The notes under the pieces are model-generated. The model was not told where the DNA came from, made no database searches, and was given only the letters and a program-made list of their open reading frames with translations. This document shows, in pieces, positions 41,120 to 49,378 of a DNA stretch of 64,000 bases (position 1 is the first letter of the stretch; every line of letters starts with the position of its first letter). The DNA comes from Candidatus Berkiella aquae (GTDB taxonomy: Bacteria > Pseudomonadota > Gammaproteobacteria > Berkiellales > Berkiellaceae), in contig NZ_LKAJ02000001.1 in the NCBI RefSeq assembly GCF_001431295.2, positions 868,001 through 932,000 on the forward strand, given 5' to 3'. The position numbers and the translations under genes were made by a program.

Positions 41120-42199
41120 ATGCTTAATGGTTCATCGGAAACAGTCGACTTATTTGGATTAAAACTGCGAAAAATTAAAGAACTAGGAATCGGCAGGAAT
41201 GGTCTCGCAACGTTAGTAGAAGATCAAAATAGAAAGAAATACGTTCTTAAAACATCATACATAAGTGGTTTTGATTCTGTTGGTGAAGAAGAATATGCAA
41301 TCAATAAGAAATTAGGCAGAGCTTATGGCTATCAAAAAAAAATTCCAACCCCTTTCCAGAATACAGGTCAAAATCGCTCATGCAATGCGCTACTTTTAAA
41401 TTATTTTGAAGCATTTGAAAAAAATGGTTTTGCAGGATTTGTGTCACAAAAAGGAAAAAATCTTTTAAAGGCACTGAGAATGGTTGAAGCCCTTGAAGCG
41501 ATGCTCAATAAAGGGATATGTCAATATGATGGTAAGCCAGATAATTTTGTCTGCTATGAACAAAACGGAGATTTTGATGTCAATATTATTGATTTTGGCA
41601 ATGCCAAAATTATCAATCCTCAATCTTTATCACAACGTAAAATAAATGAAAAACCTATTATAGATGGATTTCTTAGTTTTGCATTTAGTAATCATGATGG
41701 TGAATCTGTTCTAGATCCAAGGGATAGTGATAAATTTGAAGGTGTTACGTCTTTTGCCGCTGCAAAGCAACGCATTAATTATCTATTAAGAATTGAGAAT
41801 CAAGCTAATCCACAAGTTCAAATGCAGAATCGATACGCCGCGCGACATGTGAACCCACAAGTAGTACAACCTGTACAATGTAGAGCCTTACCACGAGTGG
41901 TGCAAGCTGTGCCAGGTGTACAAGCCACACCGCGTGAGCAGCCAATGCGACGTATTCAAGCAGCTCCTAGACCGCAGCGATCTATCGATCCTCAAGTTTA
42001 TTTAGAGCGGTGCATAAAGAATGGCTTGCAATTAGGTGCACGGCACGCATTGCGTGATGGCGCAAAGATGACGCCTGAATTAGGTATGATCGTTAATAAT
42101 GATGCCTATCAACGTAATAACCCTAAGATGACCAAACTCATGAATGATTTGGGTTATATTCGTCATGCAAATAGACAGCGCATCAGACAACGCAGATAA
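41120..42199 (+). CDS. Protein-kinase-like protein with Pro/Gln-rich linker
   Basis: The product has 359 residues. The kinase landmarks are in order: GIGRNG (Gly-rich loop, 23-28), YVLKTS (Lys44), an alphaC Glu in GEEEYA, QYDGKPDNFV (catalytic loop, Asp137 and Asn142, with G where most kinases have Ile/Leu), and NIIDFGNAK (DFG, 158-160). There is no clear A-P-E, so it is a divergent kinase. From about 230 a Pro/Gln/Arg-rich linker (QVVQPVQCRALPRVVQAVPG) joins a small C-terminal domain, ending in a basic IRHANRQRIRQRR. A gggat ribosome-binding site precedes the ATG. Serine/threonine kinase activity in the host is plausible. Confidence 0.78.
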   Translation: MLNGSSETVDLFGLKLRKIKELGIGRNGLATLVEDQNRKKYVLKTSYISGFDSVGEEEYAINKKLGRAYGYQKKIPTPFQNTGQNRSCNALLLNYFEAFEKNGFAGFVSQKGKNLLKALRMVEALEAMLNKGICQYDGKPDNFVCYEQNGDFDVNIIDFGNAKIINPQSLSQRKINEKPIIDGFLSFAFSNHDGESVLDPRDSDKFEGVTSFAAAKQRINYLLRIENQANPQVQMQNRYAARHVNPQVVQPVQCRALPRVVQAVPGVQATPREQPMRRIQAAPRPQRSIDPQVYLERCIKNGLQLGARHALRDGAKMTPELGMIVNNDAYQRNNPKMTKLMNDLGYIRHANRQRIRQRR

Positions 42200-42223
42200 C
42201 GGGTGCCCGTCATCCTAATATTG

Positions 42224-42243
42224 GGCCGAAAGATTTTTCGGCC
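42224..42243. terminator. Terminator between convergent kinase and NAT genes
   Basis: A perfect 8-base stem, ggccgaaa (42224-42231) and tttcggcc (42236-42243), with a four-base loop. Confidence 0.7.
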
Positions 42244-42253
42244 ATTTCACTAA

Positions 42254-43291
42254 TTAGGGATTTAATTTCGGACATTTAGGATTAGGATCATCGCAAACGA
42301 TACAGGTTGCCTTTGCGGTTTCTTTTGCAGCATTTTTAGTCTCTACAGAGTCTTTAATAGTTTGATATCGCTCTTTCAAGCGGGTATTAAAGCGATGAAG
42401 AGTCGGGGGGCGAGTAATGCCTTGCTGATAAGCCAACATATCGACTTCATTATGTCGAATGTAGTGTTTGGAAAGATCAATATTAAAATACTCTCCTAAT
42501 AGTTCATGGAGTCTTGCTTGACTGTCTATTTTTTCTCGATGAGTCGTATTGTTATCTTTTGAAATACTAAATTTATTATTAGTAATATTGTAACGACCAT
42601 TTTGTTGTTCGCTGATTTTAAATGGCTTGGTGCAGGAAAAAAATGTTTTAAATAAAGACTGAGTATTTAATACATTCGCATTTCGTTTATTTAAGTCAGC
42701 AAATGCTTTTTGGGTTACCGCTTTTTTACTAAATCCATAAATACTTTGAGGTTGGCCATTTCGGTAAATCTGTAATTCAAAAGTATATTCTTTGCTTGCG
42801 GTCAATCTAAATTTTTCAGAATATTGCTGATATTCACCCGGTTTAAGGGGTACTGGGGCAATAATACCTATTCCACCAAATGCTGCATCTACCAAGAATT
42901 TGTCATCGCCGATTTTCACAATCCCTGCGCTATGGCGAGGTCTTTTTCTTCGCGGAAGATGAGAACTCATCAATAAGTCTTCACCTAAAATAGGCCTCAC
43001 TTTAAAGTTGAGTGCTTTTAACATGGTTTGTAAAAGGGTATTGAGTTCAACACAACGCCCTCCTCGGCCATTACCATGCACTAGTTTTCGAAATAGTGCA
43101 TCAAAGTTTAAAGACGTTCGATGGTTAGGGCGGTGATCTAAATGGCTATCGTGAAGGCTAAGCGTTTCAAAGGGAAAGGCAAAGGAATGAGCCTCTACAA
43201 TTTGAGTAAGGCATTCCAAGGTAACGCTAGGCTCACCTTCAAAGCCAATTTTTTTAAGGTATTCTTTAATTTGAACTGCAGTAGGGGGCAT
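42254..43291 (-). CDS. Arylamine N-acetyltransferase
   Basis: A cytosolic enzyme that acetylates arylamines and hydrazines from acetyl-CoA by a Cys-His-Asp triad. The product has 345 residues. GRGGRCVELN carries Cys80, HSAGIVKIGD His120, and FLVDAAFGGIG Asp135, in the standard spacing. EAHSFAFPFETLSLHD is the family N-terminal motif. The C-terminal 60 residues, after about 280, extend beyond most bacterial NATs (about 280) and end in Cys-containing TCIVCDDPNPKCPKLNP. This may be a metal-binding or disordered tail. The gene is monocistronic, converging with the kinase gene. Substrate range is unknown. Confidence 0.93.
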   Translation of the reverse strand: MPPTAVQIKEYLKKIGFEGEPSVTLECLTQIVEAHSFAFPFETLSLHDSHLDHRPNHRTSLNFDALFRKLVHGNGRGGRCVELNTLLQTMLKALNFKVRPILGEDLLMSSHLPRRKRPRHSAGIVKIGDDKFLVDAAFGGIGIIAPVPLKPGEYQQYSEKFRLTASKEYTFELQIYRNGQPQSIYGFSKKAVTQKAFADLNKRNANVLNTQSLFKTFFSCTKPFKISEQQNGRYNITNNKFSISKDNNTTHREKIDSQARLHELLGEYFNIDLSKHYIRHNEVDMLAYQQGITRPPTLHRFNTRLKERYQTIKDSVETKNAAKETAKATCIVCDDPNPKCPKLNP

Positions 43292-43396
43292 GGCTCGACA
43301 TCTTTATTAAGTTTGTTATATTTCTAAGTATGTGCGAAATAGAAACTATAACAAAGATAGGGGAGCAAGATCTAGAAAAATAAGGTAATAGCGAAT

Positions 43397-44000
43397 TTAG
43401 CCAAGCTTTTGACCCGTTAACAATTCAAGCGTTATCTGGCCTTCATAATCCGGGCAATCATAATTCACGATAAGTCGTTCGTTATCTATTTTTTGAAGCT
43501 CAAGATAGCCAGCATAGGCCCAATCAAATGGCTGTTTCCAGAATTCATCTTCCCAACGGATAGCAACTAACCCGTCAACGGTGGCGATGATCATGATTGA
43601 GAATTGATCTGAGACTAGTGTGTAATGTTGAGCCGATATGGTAGGTGGCAGTTCGTAATCTGTAATTGAAATACATTTTCTTTCTTTCATTAATTAAATA
43701 ACGATATAACCGCCCATTGGCGCAAAGCATTAGCTTGTCATTTATGAGTAAGGGAGGGAAGCTATGACGCACACGATAAAAGCCGTCATCTAGCGCCTTA
43801 AAAACAACAGTGTATTCATCACCGGTATCAGTGAAAATTTTTAATAAGGAATTATATTCACCAAGAAAGGGGCCAGCTAATTGCCTTGTTTTATGTTCTA
43901 ACAACAAAAGATTTAGCTCATTTTCATCAAAGCCGATATAAACAATGGTATCTTGCTTTGAGACGGCAGTTGTTATATCAATGGTTTCAATGTATGCCAT
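43397..44000 (-). pseudogene. Hypothetical gene split by an extra GAAA unit
   Basis: Two minus-strand frames (43575-44000 and 43397-43690) overlap and look like one protein of about 200 residues. The first frame reads LYRYLINERK before going out of frame; the second continues CISITDYELPPTISAQHYTL. Removing one GAAA from the (GAAA)3 repeat at 43677-43688 joins them exactly. The product would be beta-rich (TAVSKQDTIVYIGFDENELN, DDGFYRVRHSFPP, GYLELQKIDNERLIVNYDCP), with no domain I recognise. The short tandem repeat could switch the gene on and off. Alternatively it is a simple pseudogene or two overlapping genes; the second frame has an ATG but no clear ribosome-binding site. Confidence 0.65.
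43677..43688. repeat. Tetranucleotide (TTTC/GAAA)3 tract
   Basis: Three tandem TTTC units on the plus strand. On the minus strand they lie inside the gene described at 43397-44000, at the exact point where the two frames would fuse. Confidence 0.8.
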
Positions 44001-44533
44001 GTGTTAAATTTTAATAATTGATTTTTTCTAGTGCAATTAGAGCAGAACTTTTAAAATCTAACAAGTTTTACTACATTTTGAAAAAAATTATTCAGTCATT
44101 TTCCCTAGCCTTTGATGAACTATTGTCTCATATGAATTTCTGGTTCTGTTTGGCATGTTGTTTTTAAAAGTGTATCTACTTTTTAAGCAGTAGTGGGCAA
44201 TAGTTAACTAACTGTGGACCTGACGAAAAGTAAAATTATGCAAAGTAGAATGCTTGTGTTATGGCAAAGGCTATGTTAGGTTAAAAATCTCAATATTAAA
44301 AAATAATGAATTATTAAGAATTATCATGTTTCAAGCTCAAAACTGCATTCATTTTGTTTCTAAGCGCCGCGTTGCGAAGCAAGCAGTTTTGGCTGTATTT
44401 CCTATTGTCCTTGCGATTCTTCTCTTTTCCCCTTTACCCTATCTTAATTAGCTTTGATGTAATGCGATTAAGGTAGGGATACCGGGTCGCATTACAAACA
44501 TTGATTATTTTATATTTATTCAAGAGGTGAGTT
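44001..44533. other. Mostly non-coding gap with hairpin
   Basis: About 530 bases. It contains one doubtful membrane-peptide frame (44326-44451) and a hairpin, gtaatgcga (44459-44467) with tcgcattac (44487-44495), just before the next small gene. No other coding signal is seen. Confidence 0.5.
44326..44451 (+). CDS. Possible 41-residue membrane peptide
   Basis: A short frame: MFQAQNCIHFVSKRRVAKQA then VLAVFPIVLAILLFSPLPYL. A basic stretch is followed by one hydrophobic helix, which would fit a small membrane protein. There is no ribosome-binding site at the ATG, and the frame is open further upstream to 44254. It lies in a long otherwise empty gap, so it may be real or chance. Confidence 0.25.
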   Translation: MFQAQNCIHFVSKRRVAKQAVLAVFPIVLAILLFSPLPYLN

Positions 44534-44728
44534 ATGATAGGTGGACCCTTTATTTTCAATCTGTTTCGTGGGTTTTATGGTGCAGTTAGCAGCAAATTAT
44601 CAGAAAGAGCAGTGAGTTCAATAAGAGAAACATTAAGAGAGTCTAATACGGATGCAGCGGAGCAAAAACCAAAGTTTGTTCCAGTATGGGCAATGATACC
44701 AGGTAAACCACGAAATCGATTGAAATAA
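44534..44728 (+). CDS. Hypothetical small protein with strong ribosome-binding site
   Basis: The product has 64 residues: IGGPFIFNLFRGFYGAVSSK, a helix (LSERAVSSIRETLRES), and a C-terminal KFVPVWAMIPGKPRNRLK. The first 20 residues are hydrophobic and amphipathic, so membrane association is possible. The upstream agaggtgag is a good Shine-Dalgarno, and a terminator hairpin follows the stop, so it is probably a real monocistronic gene. Function unknown. Confidence 0.55.
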   Translation: MIGGPFIFNLFRGFYGAVSSKLSERAVSSIRETLRESNTDAAEQKPKFVPVWAMIPGKPRNRLK

Positions 44729-44749
44729 TCAGTGTGAAGACTCCCAAAT

Positions 44750-44781
44750 AGGGTAGGCATTCTAATCACAATGCTTACCCT
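44750..44781 (+). terminator. Terminator hairpin after the 64-residue gene
   Basis: agggtaggcatt (44750-44761) pairs with aatgcttaccct (44770-44781) with one G-T pair and an eight-base loop. Confidence 0.65.
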
Positions 44782-44811
44782 GTTAAATGAATAGATAATG
44801 GATATATAAAA

Positions 44812-45633
44812 ATGAGCAATGGAATTAAAATGCCTAGCCTGATTTATGGCACTGCTTGGAAGAAAGAACAAACAGCCGGGCTTGTTGTTAAAGCCATCAA
44901 AAACGGCTTTAGAGGAATTGATACGGCATGCCAACCCAAGCATTATTTTGAGCCAGGTGTGGGTCAAGCGCTGAAAGATTTAGAGCTAATGGGTATTACG
45001 CGAGAACAACTTTTTCTACAAACAAAGTTTACCGCCATACAAGGACAAGATCCTCAAAATATACCTTACGATCCAAGTGTCCCTTTGCACGAGCAAGTAA
45101 TGCAATCTTTTGCAACTTCAAAAGAAAATTTAGGAACAGAAGTTATCGATTCTTATATCCTTCATTCACCGCTCAGCACCCACCATGACACTATACAAGT
45201 ATGGAGAGCGATGGAGGCAATTTATGAATCAGGCAGTGTTAAACAATTGGGCATCAGTAATTGTTATGATATAGAGAGTATGCAACGTCTCTATCAAGAC
45301 GCTGTTGTTAAACCTGCTGTTTTACAAAACCGGTTTTATAAAGAAACGGATTACGATAAAGAGCTTCGTCAATGGTGCACAGAAAATAAAATTGTTTATC
45401 AAAGTTTTTGGACCTTAACGGCAAATCCCGCATTACTTCAAAGTAGCACTATCACCGCAATGGCAACTGCAAATAATAAAACGCCAGCGCAAATTCTATT
45501 TCGCTATTTAACCCAGATTGGCATCGTTCCTCTGACAGGAACAACTTCCGATAGTCATATGGTAGAGGATTTAGCAATCTTTAGCTTTGAGCTTACCGAT
45601 GCAGAGATGGCTAAAATTCACCATTTAATCTGA
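44812..45633 (+). CDS. Aldo/keto reductase
   Basis: A cytosolic NADPH-dependent reductase, 273 residues with the TIM-barrel AKR pattern: GFRGIDTACQPKHYFEPGVG holds the catalytic Asp and Tyr, FLQTKF the Lys, and DSYILHSPLS the His. VKQLGISNCYDIESMQRLYQ is the classic I-G-x-S-N strand. ILFRYLTQIGIVPLTGTTSD is the NADPH-binding loop region, with the usual Lys/Arg replaced by Thr (T-G-T-T-S), so cofactor preference may differ. The family reduces aldehydes and ketones; the natural substrate here is not known. The gene is monocistronic. Confidence 0.9.
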   Translation: MSNGIKMPSLIYGTAWKKEQTAGLVVKAIKNGFRGIDTACQPKHYFEPGVGQALKDLELMGITREQLFLQTKFTAIQGQDPQNIPYDPSVPLHEQVMQSFATSKENLGTEVIDSYILHSPLSTHHDTIQVWRAMEAIYESGSVKQLGISNCYDIESMQRLYQDAVVKPAVLQNRFYKETDYDKELRQWCTENKIVYQSFWTLTANPALLQSSTITAMATANNKTPAQILFRYLTQIGIVPLTGTTSDSHMVEDLAIFSFELTDAEMAKIHHLI

Positions 45634-45730
45634 GTGTGATTACAATACGGAATTCGATGCATTACACGCATTGGAACTAAGTTCAAGTAACCTTTGCCTA
45701 ACAATTAGATTCATTAATCGAGATTATTTT

Positions 45731-46681
45731 ATGAAAGTAACCCTTGATCTTGAACAGTTATTAGCGGATAAACACCTTACTCAGCAAGAATATGAAAAGC
45801 TAAAGATGCTGGCGAATCAATCAACTGGTTCGCTTGCCTTTAATATCTTGATTGGCTTTGGCGTGATTGCGGTGAGTGGGGCGGCATTAGCATTGGTTCC
45901 AACGCCGGTTACAGCCATTATTATTGGTGCATTTGTGCTTATCGGCGGAATTGCGTTGCTGAAAACAGGGGTTGCCCAGTGGAAACTGTTAGCGCAGATT
46001 TGTATCTTAGTAGGTGCGCTTATGTTAGGCGGGGGCATTCTCATTGCTGATAATGGTAATCCGCGAAGCTTTATAGCCATTACCGCTATTTATATTATTT
46101 CAGCAATTTTTGCCCAAAGTGGTTTGCTCACCACATTGGCCGTTTTATCAATTGGGCCAATCCTCGGTGCTAATTCAGGTTACATGCATGCAACCTATAT
46201 GATAAGCGTACAAGAACCTTTACTGAGTATTGTGGTATTTAGTGTCATAGGGATAGGATTTTATTGGGTTTCACAGCAGATAATCCAGGCAAAAATTATC
46301 CCATTAGTTTACTCACAGCTTGCCATTATTGCTGCTAGAACCAGTTTGTTTATGGTGAATCTTGGTTTTTGGATTGGATCATTATGGGGCGATAAATTTA
46401 GTGAGCACTTAGCAAAACCTATTGAAATTTCTGATGTGACTTTTGCGGTGGTGTGGGCGATTGCATTGATTGCAACTGGTGCTTGGGCTTGGCATGAGAA
46501 ACGTCGCTGGGTATTAAATGTCGTTGCTATCTTTGGCGCCATTCATTTTTATACCCAATGGTTTGAGCATCTCAACGCTTCTGCGGGTACGGTATTATTA
46601 GCGGGTATTATGGCGCTGGTGTTTGCGGTGATGCTGAAGCAGATAAACACCCTGATGGCGCAACAAAAGCAAAATCCATAA
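45731..46681 (+). CDS. DUF2157-like polytopic membrane protein
   Basis: An integral membrane protein of 316 residues. The N-terminal cytosolic segment KVTLDLEQLLADKHLTQQEY is typical of DUF2157 (a short helical region beginning L-x-x-L-x-x-x-x-x-I/L-s-x-x-Q/E). About nine transmembrane segments follow from residue 35 (LAFNILIGFGVIAVSGAALA, AIIIGAFVLIGGIALLKTG, LLTTLAVLSIGPILGA), ending in a short hydrophilic tail. Its function is unknown. The ATG at 45731 is preferred since the conserved cytosolic segment starts there; an upstream frame to 45671 exists. It follows the reductase by about 100 bases. Confidence 0.72.
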   Translation: MKVTLDLEQLLADKHLTQQEYEKLKMLANQSTGSLAFNILIGFGVIAVSGAALALVPTPVTAIIIGAFVLIGGIALLKTGVAQWKLLAQICILVGALMLGGGILIADNGNPRSFIAITAIYIISAIFAQSGLLTTLAVLSIGPILGANSGYMHATYMISVQEPLLSIVVFSVIGIGFYWVSQQIIQAKIIPLVYSQLAIIAARTSLFMVNLGFWIGSLWGDKFSEHLAKPIEISDVTFAVVWAIALIATGAWAWHEKRRWVLNVVAIFGAIHFYTQWFEHLNASAGTVLLAGIMALVFAVMLKQINTLMAQQKQNP

Positions 46682-46758
46682 TGCAGTGAAGCCATCTATA
46701 AAATGACTCTGCTCCAATCGCACTACTGTCAATTCATATTGGCATGGGGTGAAAATTT

Positions 46759-48138
46759 TTAAAGTCGTTGACGTTTCGCAAATTGCCCAGAATAAGTTGA
46801 CACTCGTCGTTCCAAATCATTTTGCTGGACATGATTCCAACCAAAAGTGAGGAGAGGGGGCATGGCGCTTACCATTATTGGCTCTGCTGTTAATTGTATA
46901 ATACTTTGTATAATTTGATGCTGACCACTTTGTACAGCACTCAATTTAACTCGTTCGTAGTCCGGATTATTATTTCTTGGGGCAGTCAATAATGCAAGTG
47001 TTAAACCCTGATGGCCGTTAAATGCAGCTGCACTTGCTGCTTTATTAAAATCAGGCTGCGTATTTCGAGAATCGAGCAGTAGTGCCATCGTTAACGCCGT
47101 GTGACCTTCACTGGCAGCACTGGTTGCAGCCATGTTGAAATCGGGTTCTAGGTTTTTTGGATCAGTCAGCAAAGCCATTGCACCCACATGATGGTTACCT
47201 TTTGCAGCAAATGAAGCCACTTTATTAAAATTAGGATGTGTATTCATTGGATCAGCTAATAAAGTAGAGGCAAGTCGTAAATGGCCGTTGCTGGCGGCAT
47301 AAGATGCTGCCAAATTGTATTCAGGAAGAAGATTATTGGGATGCTTAAGCAACATGAAGGTCAGTGCAGAATGGCCTCCTTTAGCCGAGAGAGAGCTCAG
47401 TATATTGCATTCGATGATGCTTGGATTATCTAATAGGTCAAATAAAAGACGTAGATTCCTACCTTCCGCAGCATAGTGACTTATCTTTTTATGATAATTG
47501 TAATTTTCAGGTAAGCCAAGGGCACTTGGATTTTTAAGTATTTTTACTGCAGATTCTTCATGCCAACCAAAAACAAAATGGCCGATTAACTCAGCAGGAT
47601 CTTTAAAGACATTATTAGGATGATTGTACAAAGTAAGCGCAACATCATATTGGTTATTTAATGCCGCATAATTGGCTGCTTTGTAAAAAGAAGGTTTGGG
47701 ATTATAAGGAGAATTGAGAAAGCTTAATACGGATTCAAGATGGCCGCCAAATGCGGCATAGGCTGCAATACGATTGTAATTTTGTGTTATGCCCTTTTCT
47801 TCCAGTTTACTTCGGTAATGGTAGTAGGTTTCTAAATTGCCAGTGATAGCTGCACCACATACAAAGTCTTCTAAATTGACGTTATACTTTTCCAAGAATT
47901 GACATGCGGCAAAATCACCCTCTAGCACTAAATACATTGCGGCAGATAATTTTTTGTTATCAAGGATATTGATATTAGGTCCATTGAGGATGAGCGCCTT
48001 CATTTCGGGATGATTGTGCTGTTTTGCGGCTTTTATAATGTTTTCGATAAAAATATCAACATCAGTTTTTTCAATATCTGTTTGTATTTTTACATATGAA
48101 TTTGTAGATGCACCAACACCGCTGGTCATAGAAGCCAC
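46759..48138 (-). CDS. Ankyrin-like repeat protein with a distinctive 34-residue unit
   Basis: The product has 459 residues. From about residue 130 a repeat of roughly 33-35 residues occurs eight or more times, for example NMAATSAASEGHTALTMALL and NKAASAAAFNGHQGLTLALL, with linkers of the L-x-x-P-x-N-x-x-P-x-F/Y type. The unit recalls ankyrin helices (A-A-x-x-G-H-x-x-x-x-x-L-L) but has a linker P-x-N-x-x-P in place of the ankyrin beta-hairpin T-P-L-H. It is thus either a divergent ankyrin or an undescribed alpha-helical repeat. The C-terminus ends in a basic SGQFAKRQRL. There is no signal peptide. Likely a secreted effector; unproven. Confidence 0.75.
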   Translation of the reverse strand: MASMTSGVGASTNSYVKIQTDIEKTDVDIFIENIIKAAKQHNHPEMKALILNGPNINILDNKKLSAAMYLVLEGDFAACQFLEKYNVNLEDFVCGAAITGNLETYYHYRSKLEEKGITQNYNRIAAYAAFGGHLESVLSFLNSPYNPKPSFYKAANYAALNNQYDVALTLYNHPNNVFKDPAELIGHFVFGWHEESAVKILKNPSALGLPENYNYHKKISHYAAEGRNLRLLFDLLDNPSIIECNILSSLSAKGGHSALTFMLLKHPNNLLPEYNLAASYAASNGHLRLASTLLADPMNTHPNFNKVASFAAKGNHHVGAMALLTDPKNLEPDFNMAATSAASEGHTALTMALLLDSRNTQPDFNKAASAAAFNGHQGLTLALLTAPRNNNPDYERVKLSAVQSGQHQIIQSIIQLTAEPIMVSAMPPLLTFGWNHVQQNDLERRVSTYSGQFAKRQRL

Positions 48139-48264
48139 TCCTAATCAAAGAAGTTTGCTAGTTTGCTTTATTCAAACATGAGGTGCAATCAGAAAAAGTC
48201 TTACTTTTTCATTCTGCGTCTTAGGTAAGATAGGTTCGGCTGGGTAAGTGCCGAACCCTTTCTT

Positions 48265-48843
48265 TTATCGTTTACAATGACGTTTTGTGTTCTTATTGCA
48301 TTCACTATCGCTGGTATCTGTTTCGCGCTTTAATCGTTTGGCGGATTCCTTTTTTATTTCTTTCGTTTTCCAAGCTAGATAGGCATTGAAATCAAAGTTG
48401 CTATCATCGTTAAGATCTTCTGATTCATTGCTATTGTCGCAATCACTCTCTTCGCTCTCATAATCACTTTCTGAATCAGGCTGAAAATCAGCATCAAGCT
48501 CGCTATCATCGCTCTCATAATCAGTTTCTGAATTAGGCTGAAAATCGGCATCAAGCTCGCTATCATCGCTCTCATAATCAGTTTCTGAATTAGGCTGAAA
48601 ATCGGCATCAAGCTCGCTATCATAATCGCTATCAGTCCCTTCACCGTCGGAGCTGCTGTCCGTAGCAGGTTTGGGTAACAATATTTCTTCAGTGCCTTTT
48701 AGTTTAACTGCTGAAGACTGGGCAGCGGTAGAAAATAAATTGACAATATGGCTTGGTATTGAAAATAGAGAGTCCCAAAGGGTCGAAGAGCTATTCGAAG
48801 AAGACTGTAATTCAGGAGAATGTCGATCAAAATCACCTAACAT
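48265..48843 (-). CDS. Acidic repeat protein
   Basis: The product has 192 residues from the ATG at 48843; the frame is open to a TTG 15 bases upstream. A 19-residue acidic unit, SELDADFQPNSETDYESDD, is repeated nearly exactly three times with a fourth degenerate copy, flanked by more acidic stretches. The corresponding 57-base DNA repeat is nearly identical between copies. The C-terminus is basic (KKESAKRLKRETDTSDSE and TKRHCKR). The protein is probably intrinsically disordered. Function is unknown; acidic disordered proteins can bind basic partners such as histones or act as scaffolds. Confidence 0.68.
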   Translation of the reverse strand: MLGDFDRHSPELQSSSNSSSTLWDSLFSIPSHIVNLFSTAAQSSAVKLKGTEEILLPKPATDSSSDGEGTDSDYDSELDADFQPNSETDYESDDSELDADFQPNSETDYESDDSELDADFQPDSESDYESEESDCDNSNESEDLNDDSNFDFNAYLAWKTKEIKKESAKRLKRETDTSDSECNKNTKRHCKR

Positions 48844-49378
48844 ATTGTTTACTCGCAATGTGGTACTAAAATGAATGCAATTTTAGCATTTGACATTTGA
48901 GGCATCTGTAAGAGTTTTGCTTAGAAATGAATTGTTTCTATAATAAAGGCTTGATAATGTTCATTATTTTGCAATAAAGGCATACATTGCGTCGATAAGA
49001 TGTATGCCTTTTAAGATGGAAGGTCGTAAACTTAGGAGTTATTTTTTTCTTGATATACCACTAAAATTTAAAGAAAAATTTGGCGAATTTTATTATGAAA
49101 GCAATAAAACGACGCAGTTTATGAAGGTGAAGAAGTTCCTAGCCCCAATTCTCCTGATGAAGGCGTTCAGCATAAACCGTAAAAAAGGGGACAAGTCAAC
49201 TTGCCCCCTTCTACTCATCTGCTCACCAATACCGATATTCGCTGCGGTAAAATTAAAATAGCTTAATAATCAATGAAATAAAGCTATATTGCAGAAAATC
49301 TAGGTAAAAATCTGATACCTCCCTCTGATAGCTTTAATTAATATTAATCAAAGTAAATGACAAATTTACGGGGGAAAT
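48844..49378. other. Gap with two hairpins and a decayed coding remnant
   Basis: A 12-base perfect hairpin (aaaggcatacat 48976-48987, atgtatgccttt 49000-49011) and another (aaggggacaagt 49185-49196, acttgccccctt 49199-49210). Between them, 49108-49182 encodes NDAVYEGEEVPSPNSPDEGV and a few more residues before a stop, immediately followed by the second hairpin. This looks like the 3' end of a degraded gene and its terminator. Confidence 0.45.

Noticed and set aside
49004-49261. Frame of 85 codons between two hairpins
   Set aside because: It runs through a hairpin and its product has no family resemblance; another frame of the same stretch looks more coding-like but is broken.
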